A stretch of DNA of 64,000 bases, taken from the NCBI GenBank assembly GCA_014649575.1, contig BMTH01000009.1, positions 280,666-344,665 on the forward strand, read 5' to 3'. Source of the stretch: Streptomyces griseoincarnatus (GTDB lineage Bacteria > Actinomycetota > Actinomycetes > Streptomycetales > Streptomycetaceae). The notes under the pieces are model-generated. The model saw only the letters and a program-made list of their open reading frames with translations. It was not told the DNA's origin and ran no database searches. Position 1 is the stretch's first letter; each line of letters starts with the position of its first letter. Positions 1 to 8,564 of the stretch are shown piece by piece. Both the position numbers and the translations under genes were made by a program.

Positions 1-1222
1 TGCCGCTGCCGAGCAGGGCGCCGGCACCGACGCCGACGACGGCGAGGCCGACGCCGACCGCGGCGATCAGCGGCCAGCGCGGGCCGCCGTTGCCACCGCC
101 ACCGCCGCGTCCGCCGCCGTGGCCCGAGACGGGCGGGGCGGGCGGTCCGGGCGGAGTGCGGTCGGCCCGGGCGGGACGGCCGTAGTCCATGCGCGGCATC
201 TGCTGTGTGGCGCCGGCCGCGCCGTCGTCGTTGCGGAAGAGGTTGTCGAACTCGGCGGGCGGCTGCCGGTTCGCGTCGCCCTGCGCGGCGCCGTACGGCT
301 GGGGCGGCCCCTGGTCGGTGACCGGGGCGATGAACTGGGTGGCCTCGGCGTCCGGGTTGCCCGGCTGCGGCAGCGGGCCGGGGGCGCCCTGCGCATGGGG
401 GACGCCGAGGTCGCGGGTGTGCTCCGCGGCGGGCATCTCGGGCGGCAGCGCGCCCGGGGCGACCGGGGGTATGTACTGGGTCGCACCCTCGTCGGCGCCG
501 CCCGCCGGGACCGGCGGTATGACCTGCGTGGCACCCTCGTCGGCGCCGGGTGCGGGAGGCGGGAGCGGGGCGCCGTGGGCGGGCGGGTAGCCGTACCCGC
601 CGCCGGGCGCGGCATAGGCGGCACCGTTCTGCGGGGGCAGCTGGCCGCCCGCGGTGTGCCCGCCGTAGGCGGCGCCTCCGGCGGGCTGGGCGTAACCGTC
701 CATGGCGGCGTACCCGCCGACCTGGCCGTACGCGTCCTGTCCGCCGTGCGCGGGCGGGTAGCCGCCCTGGGACGGGGTGCCCTCGGGCGGCAGCGGCCCG
801 GGGCCGCCCTGGGCCTGCGCCCCGGCGTCCCAGGAGGGCTGACCGCCCTGAGCGTACGGCTGCTGGGCGGGCTGACCGCCGTGCCGGCCGTGCTGCGGCG
901 GGCCACCCTGCTGCTGATGGCCGGCGTCCCATCCGGACGGCGGCTGCTGCTGCTGCCACTGCCCGTCGTTCGCCGACGGCCATTCCTGGCCCGTGGACGG
1001 GGCCGCTGCCTGCTGGTCGGGGCCCCAGGGGTTCCCCCAGGTCTGGCCGCCGGGCGGCGCCGAGGCGGGGAACCCGCCGGCGGACGGTCCGTCCGCACCG
1101 CCGGGCGCGACCGGACCGGACGTCATGCCCGGCAGCAGGGGCTCACCACCGTCCGAGGGCAGCACGATGCCTTCGCGCGCGGGGCGCGCCGAGGGCTCCT
1201 CGCCCTGTCCACTCTGCGTCAC
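1..1222 (-). CDS. Pro/Gln/Gly-rich membrane protein, partial
   Basis: The C-terminus lies beyond the left edge of the window. The GTG start at 1222 is preceded by AGGAG at about 6 nt. The visible ~407 residues are a low-complexity cytoplasmic N-terminal region rich in Pro, Gly, Gln and Ala, then a Gly-rich stretch and one hydrophobic segment (RWPLIAAVGVGLAVVGVGAG) close to the window edge. It therefore looks like a type II membrane protein with an extracellular C-terminal domain that is not visible. Four spaced copies of an ATQ-x-I-P-P-V-like motif occur in the N-terminal part (ATQVIPPV, ATQYIPPV, ATQFIAPV, ATQQMPRM). Proteins of this layout are common in Streptomyces; I cannot name a function. 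Confidence 0.7.
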   Translation of the reverse strand, partial: MTQSGQGEEPSARPAREGIVLPSDGGEPLLPGMTSGPVAPGGADGPSAGGFPASAPPGGQTWGNPWGPDQQAAAPSTGQEWPSANDGQWQQQQPPSGWDAGHQQQGGPPQHGRHGGQPAQQPYAQGGQPSWDAGAQAQGGPGPLPPEGTPSQGGYPPAHGGQDAYGQVGGYAAMDGYAQPAGGAAYGGHTAGGQLPPQNGAAYAAPGGGYGYPPAHGAPLPPPAPGADEGATQVIPPVPAGGADEGATQYIPPVAPGALPPEMPAAEHTRDLGVPHAQGAPGPLPQPGNPDAEATQFIAPVTDQGPPQPYGAAQGDANRQPPAEFDNLFRNDDGAAGATQQMPRMDYGRPARADRTPPGPPAPPVSGHGGGRGGGGGNGGPRWPLIAAVGVGLAVVGVGAGALLGSG

Positions 1223-1410
1223 CGGGACTCCTACCAATGGGGGACCTTGTGAATCGGGCTCACGCTACCGGGTCCCCGGAGCCCGGTGCCACGCAGCACA
1301 GAACCGGACCTCCTGCCCTGTGAGCGCGGTAACAAAACCAGGTCACCGCACGCTGCTTGCGTCCCCTCCTTCCCGTCCGCCTCCGGTGCCGCAAGGGAAT
1401 GTCGCGTACG

Positions 1411-2796
1411 TCACGCAGCCGTCCGGAGCTCCATCCGCGCCCCGAACTCCCGCACCACCGGCTCCTCCCGGTACGGCTCGAGGCGCTGCTGGAGGTCCTC
1501 CAGATACTCCGCGCCCCGGTTGGAGCGCAGCCCGCCCAGCAGCTCGGCGGCCTTCAGACCGGTGGCGCAGGCCTGTTCGATCTCGCGCTGCTGCACCTGG
1601 GCGGTGGCGAGCAGCACGTAGCCGATGGCCCGGCGCCGTGCGCGGGTGGGCGGGTGGCCGTCCAGCGACTCCCGCGCGCACCGCGCGGCGGCCTCCGCCT
1701 GGCCGAGGTCGCGGTGGCAGTGCGCCAACTCGTCCGCCAGGTAGGCCTCGTCGAAGTGCGCGATCCACGGCGGATCGTCGCCCGAGCCCGGGTCGGCCGC
1801 CTCAAGGGCGCTCACCGCGCGGCCCGCGGCGGCGTGCGCGGCCGGGGCGTCGCCCATCAGCGCGTGACCGCGGGCCTCCGCGACGAGGAACATGGCCTCC
1901 GCGCGCGGTGTCACGCGCCCCCGTGCGCCTTCCTGGGCGGCGCGTGCCAACTGGGCGATCTCGCGCGGGTTTCCGAGCTCCGCGGCGAGGTGGCTCATGG
2001 ACGCGGCGAGCACGTACCCGCCGTAGCCGCGGTCACCGGCGGCCTGCGCGAGCCGCAGCGCCTGGATGTAGTAGCGCTGAGCCAGGCCCGGTTGACCGGT
2101 GTCGACGGCCATGTACCCGGCCAGCTCCGTGAGTCGGGCGACGGCGGCGAACAGGTCCCGCCCCACCGCCTCGCGGTACGAGCCGGCCAGCATCCCCGAG
2201 ACCACGCTGTTGAGGTAGTGCACGACGACCGGGCGGACGTGCCCGCTGCCGTACTGGTGGTCCAGCGCCACCAGCGCCTCCGTCATGGAGCGCACCGCCG
2301 CCACGTCCGACTGGCCCACGCGCGGGCCGGTGTTGCGCGCGACCTGACCGTCGGGTGCGGAGATCAGCCAGTCGCGGCTGGGCTCCACCAGCGCGGACGC
2401 GGCGACGGACGAGCCGGACAGGAAGTCCCGCCGCCCCACGTCGCTGCGCCAGAGCTCGCAGACCTGCTCGATGGCTCCCAGCACCGTCGGCGAGAACTGG
2501 AGCCCGACCCCGGACGCGAGGTTCTTGCCGTTGGCCATGCCGATCTCGTCGATCGTGACCGTGCGGCCCAGCTTGCGGCCCAGCGCCTCCGCGATGACGG
2601 CCGGCGCCCGGCCCCGCGGCTGCTGTCCCCGCAGCCAGCGGGCCACCGACGTCTTGTCGTAGCGCAGGTCGAGGCCGTGCTCCGCGCCGCACATGTTGAC
2701 CCTGCGGGCCAGTCCGGCGTTGGAGCATCCGGCTTCCTGGATGAGCGCCTGCAGCCGTTCGTTCGGCTGCCGGGCGACGAGCGGCCTTGCGGCCAT
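1411..2796 (-). CDS. HTH/TPR transcriptional regulator (NsdA-like family)
   Basis: 461-residue protein. Residues ~10-90 contain a helix-turn-helix of the type found in NsdA-like Streptomyces regulators (SNAGLARRVN and TSVARWLRGQQPRGRAP). The rest is alpha-helical with TPR-like repeats rich in Ala/Leu/Glu (about 160-440). At 121-135 there is an internal twin-arginine-like string (GRRDFLSGSSVAASAL), seen in other members and often misannotated as a Tat signal. The ATG at 2796 is chosen because AGGGGG lies about 6 nt upstream, and homologues of this kind begin shortly before the PNERLQALI segment. Family members such as NsdA repress development and antibiotic production in Streptomyces, but this one may have a different role. 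It is divergent from the next gene. Confidence 0.7.
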   Translation of the reverse strand: MAARPLVARQPNERLQALIQEAGCSNAGLARRVNMCGAEHGLDLRYDKTSVARWLRGQQPRGRAPAVIAEALGRKLGRTVTIDEIGMANGKNLASGVGLQFSPTVLGAIEQVCELWRSDVGRRDFLSGSSVAASALVEPSRDWLISAPDGQVARNTGPRVGQSDVAAVRSMTEALVALDHQYGSGHVRPVVVHYLNSVVSGMLAGSYREAVGRDLFAAVARLTELAGYMAVDTGQPGLAQRYYIQALRLAQAAGDRGYGGYVLAASMSHLAAELGNPREIAQLARAAQEGARGRVTPRAEAMFLVAEARGHALMGDAPAAHAAAGRAVSALEAADPGSGDDPPWIAHFDEAYLADELAHCHRDLGQAEAAARCARESLDGHPPTRARRRAIGYVLLATAQVQQREIEQACATGLKAAELLGGLRSNRGAEYLEDLQQRLEPYREEPVVREFGARMELRTAA

Positions 2797-3090
2797 GGCG
2801 TACCCCCTGAGGCTGCGGTGCCTGCCCACGCACCGGGTTGACGTGTTGTCCGCGGCCGTACGTCTCACGTCGTCCCGGCGAGACATCCGGCCGGGAGGAT
2901 CAATGCCCCGTCGACATACTGACAATGCGGGACATGTGAGAATTGCCGGGGTATCGACGGTTGCCGACCCCCCTCCTGGTTACCCCGACGCGGTGGCGGA
3001 TCCTCCCGCGCGCCCCCATGGATGCACCCATGCGCCCCGGGGACGGGCCCGATGCCCCTCCCCCGCGCATACGGCAGGGCGTAACCCCTG

Positions 3091-3768
3091 GTGACGGGTG
3101 AAGTTGTGTTCATCGTGGAAGAGACGATCGTGGGCGCCGACGCCGTACAGATCCCGAAGCAGCGCGGGGAATCGCTGCTGGACACCGCCGTGCGCTATGC
3201 CGAGGAGCGCCACTGGGACGTGGTGCCGGGCACCTGGACCGAGGTCGTCGACGGGGTGCACGTCTGCTCGTGCGGTGACGCGTCGTGCCCGGCACCCGGC
3301 GCGCACCCGGCGGAGCCCGGCTGGGCGGACCTGGCGACCGGGAGCGCCGGCGCCGCGCGGCGGATGTGGCAGAAGCAGCCCTGCGCCTCGGTCCTGCTGC
3401 CCACGGGGCGGGCGTTCGACGCGCTCTCGGTGCCGGAGACGGCCGGTCTGCTGGCGCTGGCGCGCATGGAGCGGATGGGGCTCACGCCGGGCCCGGTGAC
3501 CCTGACGCCGTACCGGCGCACGGAGTTCTTCGTCCTGCCCGGTGCGGCGGCGAAGCTTCCGCATCTGCTGCGCACGCTGGGCTGGACGGCGTCGTCGCTC
3601 GACCTGGCCGTGCTGGGCGAGGGGGCGTACGTAGCCGCGCCGCCGACCCGGGTCGGGCGGCACGGGGCCGTGCAGTGGGCCCGCCGACCCACCCAGGAGA
3701 ACCGCTGGCTGCCGGACGCGGAGGAGCTGCTGCCGTCGCTGGCGTACGCCTGCGGCCGGGACCGGTGA
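3091..3768 (+). CDS. Prim-pol-like (bifunctional DNA primase/polymerase family) protein, probably inactive
   Basis: Up to 225 residues. In-frame GTG codons at 3091, 3106 and 3115 are all possible starts; a GGTGA lies upstream of the later ones, and the conserved region begins at EETIVGADAVQIPKQRGESLLD, which favours 3115. The Cys-rich element VCSCGDASCPAPGAHP matches the zinc-binding start of actinobacterial prim-pol (archaeo-eukaryotic primase-type) proteins. The stretch where active members carry the catalytic Asp-x-Asp/Glu reads VLLPTGRAFDALSVP, with the acidic pair not visible. It is short (one domain) and no helicase follows. I infer a non-catalytic nucleic-acid-related protein of unknown job. 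Confidence 0.6.
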   Translation: MTGEVVFIVEETIVGADAVQIPKQRGESLLDTAVRYAEERHWDVVPGTWTEVVDGVHVCSCGDASCPAPGAHPAEPGWADLATGSAGAARRMWQKQPCASVLLPTGRAFDALSVPETAGLLALARMERMGLTPGPVTLTPYRRTEFFVLPGAAAKLPHLLRTLGWTASSLDLAVLGEGAYVAAPPTRVGRHGAVQWARRPTQENRWLPDAEELLPSLAYACGRDR

Positions 3769-3845
3769 CGGGGGCGCCGCCCCGCTCCCCCGGCCCGCGT
3801 GCCGTGGTCCGCTCCCCGTAGGCTCGGGAGTCGACGGAGGGAGAC

Positions 3846-4622
3846 GTGGTGGGCGCTGTTGCCGTACACGTGCAGGGGCTGTGGAAGCGGTTCGGGGAGC
3901 AGGTCGCCGTCGGCGGGATCGACCTGGAGCTGCCCGCGGGGCGGTTCATCGGTCTGGTCGGGCCGAACGGCGCCGGGAAGACCACCACCCTGTCCATGGT
4001 GACGGGGCTGCTCCGCCCGGACCAGGGCACCGTCGAGATCGCCGGGCACGACGTGTGGCGCGACCCGGCGCAGGTGAAGGCCCGGATCGGCGTGCTGCCG
4101 GAGGGACTTCGCCTGTTCGAGCGGCTGTCCGGGCGTGAACTGCTCGCCTATACGGGTCGGTTGCGGGGGCTGCCCGGCGAAGAGGTCGACAAGCGGGCCA
4201 CCCAGCTGCTCGACGTCCTCGACCTGGCGGGCGCCCAGCACAAGCTCGTCGTCGACTACTCCACCGGCATGCGCAAGAAGATCGGCCTCGCGGCGGCGCT
4301 GCTGCACAACCCCGAAGTGCTGTTCCTGGACGAGCCGTTCGAGGGCGTCGACCCGGTGTCCGCGCAGACCATCCGGGGCGTCCTGGAGCGCTACACCGCC
4401 TCCGGCGCGACGGTGGTGTTCTCCTCCCACGTGATGGAGCTGGTGGAGTCGCTGTGCGACTGGGTGGCCGTGATGGCCGCCGGCCGGATCCGCGCCCACG
4501 GTCCGCTCGCCGAGGTGCGCGGTGACGCGCCGTCCCTGCAGCGGGCGTTCCTCGAACTCGTCGGCGCGGACAGCCGCGACGCCGGGTCCGACCTCGACTG
4601 GCTGGGCGGTGGCGTCCGGTGA
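3846..4622 (+). CDS. ABC transporter ATP-binding protein
   Basis: 258 residues with all motifs of a functional ABC ATPase: Walker A GPNGAGKTT (~39-47), Q-loop region (IGVLPEGLRLFERLS), signature YSTGMRKK (variant of LSGGQ), Walker B VLFLDEPFEGVD and H-loop SSHVMEL. GTG start with GGAGGGAG just upstream; a TAGGCT hexamer at ~3820 is a likely -10. It overlaps the permease gene by 4 nt (GTGA), so the pair forms one exporter. The substrate is unknown. The atypical signature (STGMRKK) is that of the ABC-2 export subgroup. Confidence 0.85.
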   Translation: MVGAVAVHVQGLWKRFGEQVAVGGIDLELPAGRFIGLVGPNGAGKTTTLSMVTGLLRPDQGTVEIAGHDVWRDPAQVKARIGVLPEGLRLFERLSGRELLAYTGRLRGLPGEEVDKRATQLLDVLDLAGAQHKLVVDYSTGMRKKIGLAAALLHNPEVLFLDEPFEGVDPVSAQTIRGVLERYTASGATVVFSSHVMELVESLCDWVAVMAAGRIRAHGPLAEVRGDAPSLQRAFLELVGADSRDAGSDLDWLGGGVR

Positions 4623-6211
4623 GCGCGCCCGCCCTCACCCCGGTCGTCGTCCGGCTGAAGCTGTCGCTGCTGCGCAACGGCCTGCGCCAGTCCGGCGGGC
4701 GCCGCGCCGCCTGGATCGCCTCCGCCGTCGTCGCGCTGCTGTTCGCCGCGCTCCAGCTGCTCGGTCTCGTGGCGCTGCGCGGCGTCGGCGGCGCGGAGTC
4801 GCTGGTGGTGCTGCTGGTGGCGGTGCTGGCGCTGGGCTGGGCGGTGATGCCGCTGTTCTTCCCCGGCGGCGACGAGACGCTCGACCCGACCCGCCTGGTG
4901 ATGCTGCCGCTGCGCCCGCGGCCGCTGGTGCGGGCCCTGCTGACCGCGTCCTTGGTGGGCATCGGGCCGCTGTTCACGGTGTGCCTGCTGGTCGGCTCGG
5001 TGATCACCGTCGCCCGTGGCGCGGCGGCGTGGGCGGTGGGCGTCGTCGCCGTGCCGCTGGCGCTGCTGGTGTGCGTGGCGCTGGCGCGGGCGGTGGCCGC
5101 GGCGAACGTACGGCTGCTGACCAGCCGCAAGGGGCGGGACCTGGCGGTGCTCAGCGGTCTGGTCGTCGCGATCGGCGCGCAGGTCGTCAACTTCGGGGCA
5201 CAGCGGCTGGGTTCGGGGGGCCTGGAGCAGCTCGACCCGGTCGCGGCGGTCCTGCGCTGGCTGCCGGGCGCGTCGGCGATCGGCGCGGTGCACACGGCCG
5301 GCGAGGGGGCGTACGGGGTCGCCGTGGCGCAGCTGGCGGTGAGCGCGGCGGCGCTCGTGGTGCTCCTCGCGCTGTGGTCGCGCATCCTGACCCGGCTGAT
5401 GACCGCGCCGGACGGCTCCACCCTCCAGGCGGGCGACTCCGCGGTCCGCGACCGCCCCTCCACGGGGCTCGCGCGCCTGCTGCCGTCGGGCAGGACCGGC
5501 ACGGTGATGGAGCGCAGCCTGCGGTACATCTGGCGCGACCCGAAGACGAAGGCCGCGTGGGTGACGTCGCTGGCGATCGGCCTGATCGTGCCGGTGTTCA
5601 ACGCCTGGCAGGGCACCGGCTCGGTGTACTTCGCCTGCTTCGCGGCCGGGATGCTCGGCATCCAGATGTACAACCAGTTCGGGCAGGACACGTCCGCGTT
5701 CTGGATGGTCGCGATGACGATCTCCTCCGCCCGCGACGCCTACGCGGAACTGCGGGCCCGCGCCCTGGCGCTGCTGCTGATCACCCTCCCGTACGCCACG
5801 CTCGTCACGGTGCTGACGACGGCGATGCTGGACGACTGGGCACGGCTGCCTGAGGCGCTGGGCCTGTCCTTCGCGCTGCTCGGCGCGATGCTCGCCACCG
5901 GCGCCTGGACGTCGGCGCGGTTCCCGTACTCCGTGCCGCAGGAGGGCTACAAGAACGTGGCCCCCGGGCAGGTGGGCCTGGCGTGGATCTCCATCTTCGG
6001 CGGCATGATGGCGGCGGCCCTCCTCTGCCTCCCGGTCATCGCCGCGACCATCTGGCTGAATCTCAGCGACGCGGGCCAGGACCTGCGCCTGCTCCTCCTC
6101 CTGGCCGGCACGGCCTACGGCGCCCTCCTCACCTTCGGCGGCCTCCGCCTGGCCGCCCCGCGGACGGCGGCGCGGCTGCCGGAGATCGTGACGGCGGTGA
6201 GCAAGGGGTGA
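4619..6211 (+). CDS. ABC-2 type transporter permease, 530 aa
   Basis: Large integral membrane protein with about a dozen hydrophobic segments, starting with a short basic N-terminus and a segment at about 30-50. The GTG start overlaps the ATPase stop, so translation is coupled. The length (530 residues) is that of double-domain ABC-2 permeases, in which one polypeptide carries two sets of helices. No extracellular substrate-binding protein is encoded nearby, consistent with export. Substrate unknown. Confidence 0.8.
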   Translation: MSAPALTPVVVRLKLSLLRNGLRQSGGRRAAWIASAVVALLFAALQLLGLVALRGVGGAESLVVLLVAVLALGWAVMPLFFPGGDETLDPTRLVMLPLRPRPLVRALLTASLVGIGPLFTVCLLVGSVITVARGAAAWAVGVVAVPLALLVCVALARAVAAANVRLLTSRKGRDLAVLSGLVVAIGAQVVNFGAQRLGSGGLEQLDPVAAVLRWLPGASAIGAVHTAGEGAYGVAVAQLAVSAAALVVLLALWSRILTRLMTAPDGSTLQAGDSAVRDRPSTGLARLLPSGRTGTVMERSLRYIWRDPKTKAAWVTSLAIGLIVPVFNAWQGTGSVYFACFAAGMLGIQMYNQFGQDTSAFWMVAMTISSARDAYAELRARALALLLITLPYATLVTVLTTAMLDDWARLPEALGLSFALLGAMLATGAWTSARFPYSVPQEGYKNVAPGQVGLAWISIFGGMMAAALLCLPVIAATIWLNLSDAGQDLRLLLLLAGTAYGALLTFGGLRLAAPRTAARLPEIVTAVSKG

Positions 6212-6308
6212 GGGGCCTTGCCCGGTGCCGGGCGAAATCCCGTGGAAGCCGGACCGGGACCCTGCTAGCGTCCGCCCGGACCGTGCCTGGACCGAGGAGG
6301 TGGTACCC

Positions 6309-6362
6309 GTGACCGCAGCAGCAACGACATGGGTGCTCCCCTCCGGGGTCACGGTCGGGTGA
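6309..6362 (+). CDS. Possible 17-codon upstream ORF (leader peptide candidate)
   Basis: GTG start at 6309 is preceded by GAGGAGGT at 6295-6302, one of the strongest ribosome-binding sites in the window, and reads MTAAATTWVLPSGVTVG before a TGA at 6360. It lies 52 nt before the dienelactone-hydrolase-like gene. Between them is an inverted repeat (CCGGGAG near 6375 pairing with CTCCCGG near 6401). It may be a leader peptide controlling the gene downstream, or a fortuitous ORF; expression is unproven. Confidence 0.35.
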   Translation: MTAAATTWVLPSGVTVG

Positions 6363-6414
6363 CAGGCAGGTCGCCCGGGAGCGCCGTAGCAGCGCACTCC
6401 CGGAAGGCACGACC

Positions 6415-7161
6415 ATGCACTTCACCTCGGAACTCCTCCTCGACGACGGCGTCCTCGAACGCCGCTTCACCCTCGACGGCATCCCGGGCCTCCTGTGGAC
6501 GCCCGCGGACGCGTCCGCTTCCACGCCGGCTCCGCTGATCCTGCTGGGCCACCCGCCGCTCGGTCTCGGCGCGATGTACCCCCGCCTGGTGGCGCGCGCC
6601 CGGCACGCGGCGGCGGACGGCTTCGCGGCCGCCACGATCGAACTGCCCGGCAGCGGCGACCGCCCGGCCCGGCCCGCCTTGAACCAGGCTCGCGAGGACC
6701 TCCGCCGCGCGATGCGGGCGGGAGAACCGGTCGGCGACGACCTCGTGGACGCCCTCGTCCTCCCCTTGGTCGACGCGGCGGCCCCGGAATGGCGGGCGGC
6801 ACTGGACGCCCTGCTCTCGCTCCCCGGGATCACCGGCCCGGTCGGCGTCTCGGGCGGCCTGATCTCCCTCGGCGTCCGGCTGACGGCGACGGACCCGCGC
6901 ATCGCGGCCGCGGTGCTCTTCGCGGGGAGCTTCGTCCCCCGCGTGATGTTCGAGGAGGCCCGCCGGGTCACGGTCCCGCTGCACGTCCTCCTCCAGTGGG
7001 ACGACGAGGGCAACGACCGCGCGTCGGCCCTGGCCCTCTTCGACGCCTTCGCCTCCCGGGACAAGTCCCTCCACGCCCACCTGGGCGGCCACACAGGCGT
7101 CCCGGCCGCGGCGGCGGAGGCGGCGGCGGGGTTCTTCCGACGGCATCTGAAGCAGGCGTGA
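6415..7161 (+). CDS. Alpha/beta hydrolase, dienelactone-hydrolase-like
   Basis: 248 residues. The fold is that of small dienelactone-hydrolase/acyl hydrolases: an early strand and oxyanion region (ILLGHPPLG), a nucleophile-elbow-like position at VSGGLISLG where the expected G-x-C/S-x-G reads VSGGL, and a C-terminal His in LGGHTGV. The acidic residue is likely the Asp of LLQWDDEG. ATG start with weak GGAAGG upstream. It converges on the next hydrolase gene and shares a GC-rich hairpin at 7168-7200. Substrate unknown. Confidence 0.7.
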   Translation: MHFTSELLLDDGVLERRFTLDGIPGLLWTPADASASTPAPLILLGHPPLGLGAMYPRLVARARHAAADGFAAATIELPGSGDRPARPALNQAREDLRRAMRAGEPVGDDLVDALVLPLVDAAAPEWRAALDALLSLPGITGPVGVSGGLISLGVRLTATDPRIAAAVLFAGSFVPRVMFEEARRVTVPLHVLLQWDDEGNDRASALALFDAFASRDKSLHAHLGGHTGVPAAAAEAAAGFFRRHLKQA

Positions 7162-7167
7162 TCCAAG

Positions 7168-7200
7168 GCCCGGGGCCCGGCGGCGTCCGGGGCCCCGGGC
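7168..7200. terminator. GC-rich hairpin between convergent hydrolase genes
   Basis: GCCCGGGGCC at the left and GGCCCCGGGC at the right form a 13-14 bp stem (one bulged base) around CGGCGT. It sits exactly between two converging stop codons, so it probably terminates both transcripts. Confidence 0.6.
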
Positions 7201-8078
7201 TACTCCCCGTCGAGCGAGTCCAGGAACGGCTCGATCGCGGCGAGCCAGGCTTCGGGCTGGTCGTAGTGGACGAGGTGGCCGGCGTCGGAGACCTCGGCGT
7301 ACTGGCCTCGGGGGAGGACGCGAACCATCTCCTGGGCCTCGGCGCGGCCCAGTTCGCCGTCGAGGCCGCGGACGACCAGGGCGGGGCAGCGGACCTGGGC
7401 GAGTTCCTCCCAGTGGGCGTCGTAGACCCACGTCTCGCGGGAGCGGAGCATCTGGTCGGGGTCGAAGACGGGGCGCCAGCCGTCGGGGGACTCGGCCATC
7501 ACCTCGGCGTAGAACTCGCCGCGGGCCGGGTTGGGGCGCTCCACCCAGGGGTCGTCCTCGCCGAACCACTTCCGTACGTCGGCGAGGGTGGCGAAGGGGA
7601 CGGGCCAGGACGCGAACCACTCCGCCCACTCGCGCTGCGAGGCGCCCCCGAGGGAGGAGGCACGCATGTCGCAGATGACCAGGCCGCGGACCAGGTCGGG
7701 GCGTTTGGCGGCCAGCTGCCAGGCGGTGAGGGCGCCCATCGCGTGGCCGATCAGGACGGCGGGGCCGAGGCCGAGCTGCTCCAGGGCGGCCTCCGCGTCG
7801 TCGACGTAGGCGTCGCGGGTGAAGGCGCCCTCCGGGGGCTTCTCGCTGCGGCCGTGGCCGCGCTGGTCGAGGGCGACCGCACGGTGCCGCGCGGAGAGGC
7901 GGCGGGCGGTGGACGCCCAGTGCGAGGCGCGGCCCATCAGGCCGTGCAGTAAGAGCACGCCGGGCGCGTCCGGCGCGGTTCCCTCCTCCGGACCGGCTCC
8001 GGCCTTGGCCGGGTCGCCGAACTCCCAGGCGGCCAGGCGTACGCCGTCCGCCCCCGTCACGTCGATGCGTCGCGCCAC
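7200..8078 (-). CDS. Alpha/beta-fold hydrolase
   Basis: 292 residues from the GTG at 8078 (GGGGGGT about 8 nt upstream). The sequence shows HGLMGRASHW (oxyanion loop), DQRGHGRS, and IGHAMGA, where the usual nucleophile Ser of G-x-S-x-G is Ala, so the nucleophile elbow lacks its serine. The late Asp and His (SDAGHLVHYDQPE) are present. This resembles the HLP/epoxide-hydrolase-like group. If the elbow residue is truly Ala, catalysis by a standard serine mechanism is not possible. Monocistronic, with a palindrome TCGAAT-gggt-ATTCGA at 8186-8201 upstream. Confidence 0.75.
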   Translation of the reverse strand: MARRIDVTGADGVRLAAWEFGDPAKAGAGPEEGTAPDAPGVLLLHGLMGRASHWASTARRLSARHRAVALDQRGHGRSEKPPEGAFTRDAYVDDAEAALEQLGLGPAVLIGHAMGALTAWQLAAKRPDLVRGLVICDMRASSLGGASQREWAEWFASWPVPFATLADVRKWFGEDDPWVERPNPARGEFYAEVMAESPDGWRPVFDPDQMLRSRETWVYDAHWEELAQVRCPALVVRGLDGELGRAEAQEMVRVLPRGQYAEVSDAGHLVHYDQPEAWLAAIEPFLDSLDGE

Positions 8079-8185
8079 GGTCTGGCACCCCCCACGCTCG
8101 CTGCCTGCCCACTGACCCTGTCCGTCGCCGGTGCTCCGGCCCCCGCCGGTCACCGGACTCTGCCTGTTGCCACTGCCGCACGCTA

Positions 8186-8201
8186 TCGAATGGGTATTCG
8201 A
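8186..8201. promoter_or_regulatory. Palindrome TCGAAT-n4-ATTCGA upstream of hydrolase
   Basis: Perfect 6-4-6 inverted repeat about 110 bp upstream of the hydrolase GTG at 8078, in an AT-richer patch. It has the form of a dimer-binding operator; the regulator is unknown. Confidence 0.4.
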
Positions 8202-8368
8202 AAATGCTCCTCTCTCCGGCAACACCCCTCTTTCGAGTGACCCCGCGCGGGGATTGACCGGCGCGGGCCGGGGGAGATCTTCAGCGGGAGGCGGACCGCT
8301 CGGGGAAACCGGTCCGAGGGGAATGACCCTGAGAGCTCGGGGCTCCGGGTCAGCACAGGGGAGGACAG

Positions 8369-8394
8369 GCCCCGGCGCCGTGCGGCGCCGGGGC
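8369..8394. terminator. Hairpin, 11-bp perfect stem
   Basis: GCCCCGGCGCC paired with GGCGCCGGGGC around a GTGC loop. It lies about 250 bp beyond the dmdR1 stop on the minus strand and may end that transcript. Confidence 0.5.
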
Positions 8395-8564
8395 TCCTCA
8401 CGTGGTCACGGCACATCGTCCCGCCCCTCCCCGGCCCGGGCGGCCTCCGCGCCACCGGGCCAAGAACCCCTCAGGTCATATGCCTCACGCGACAGCCTCG
8501 CACGCCCGCCGGGCGAACGCTGCGATTCGGCGCGACGCGGACGCGGCGGAGCCGGATCCGGCGG

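Noticed and set aside
67..1098. Arg/Pro-rich 343-codon minus-strand frame
   Set aside because: Shadow of the Pro/Gln-rich membrane protein in another frame; composition is Arg/Pro/Thr typical of off-frame high-GC DNA and lacks the helix seen in the true frame.
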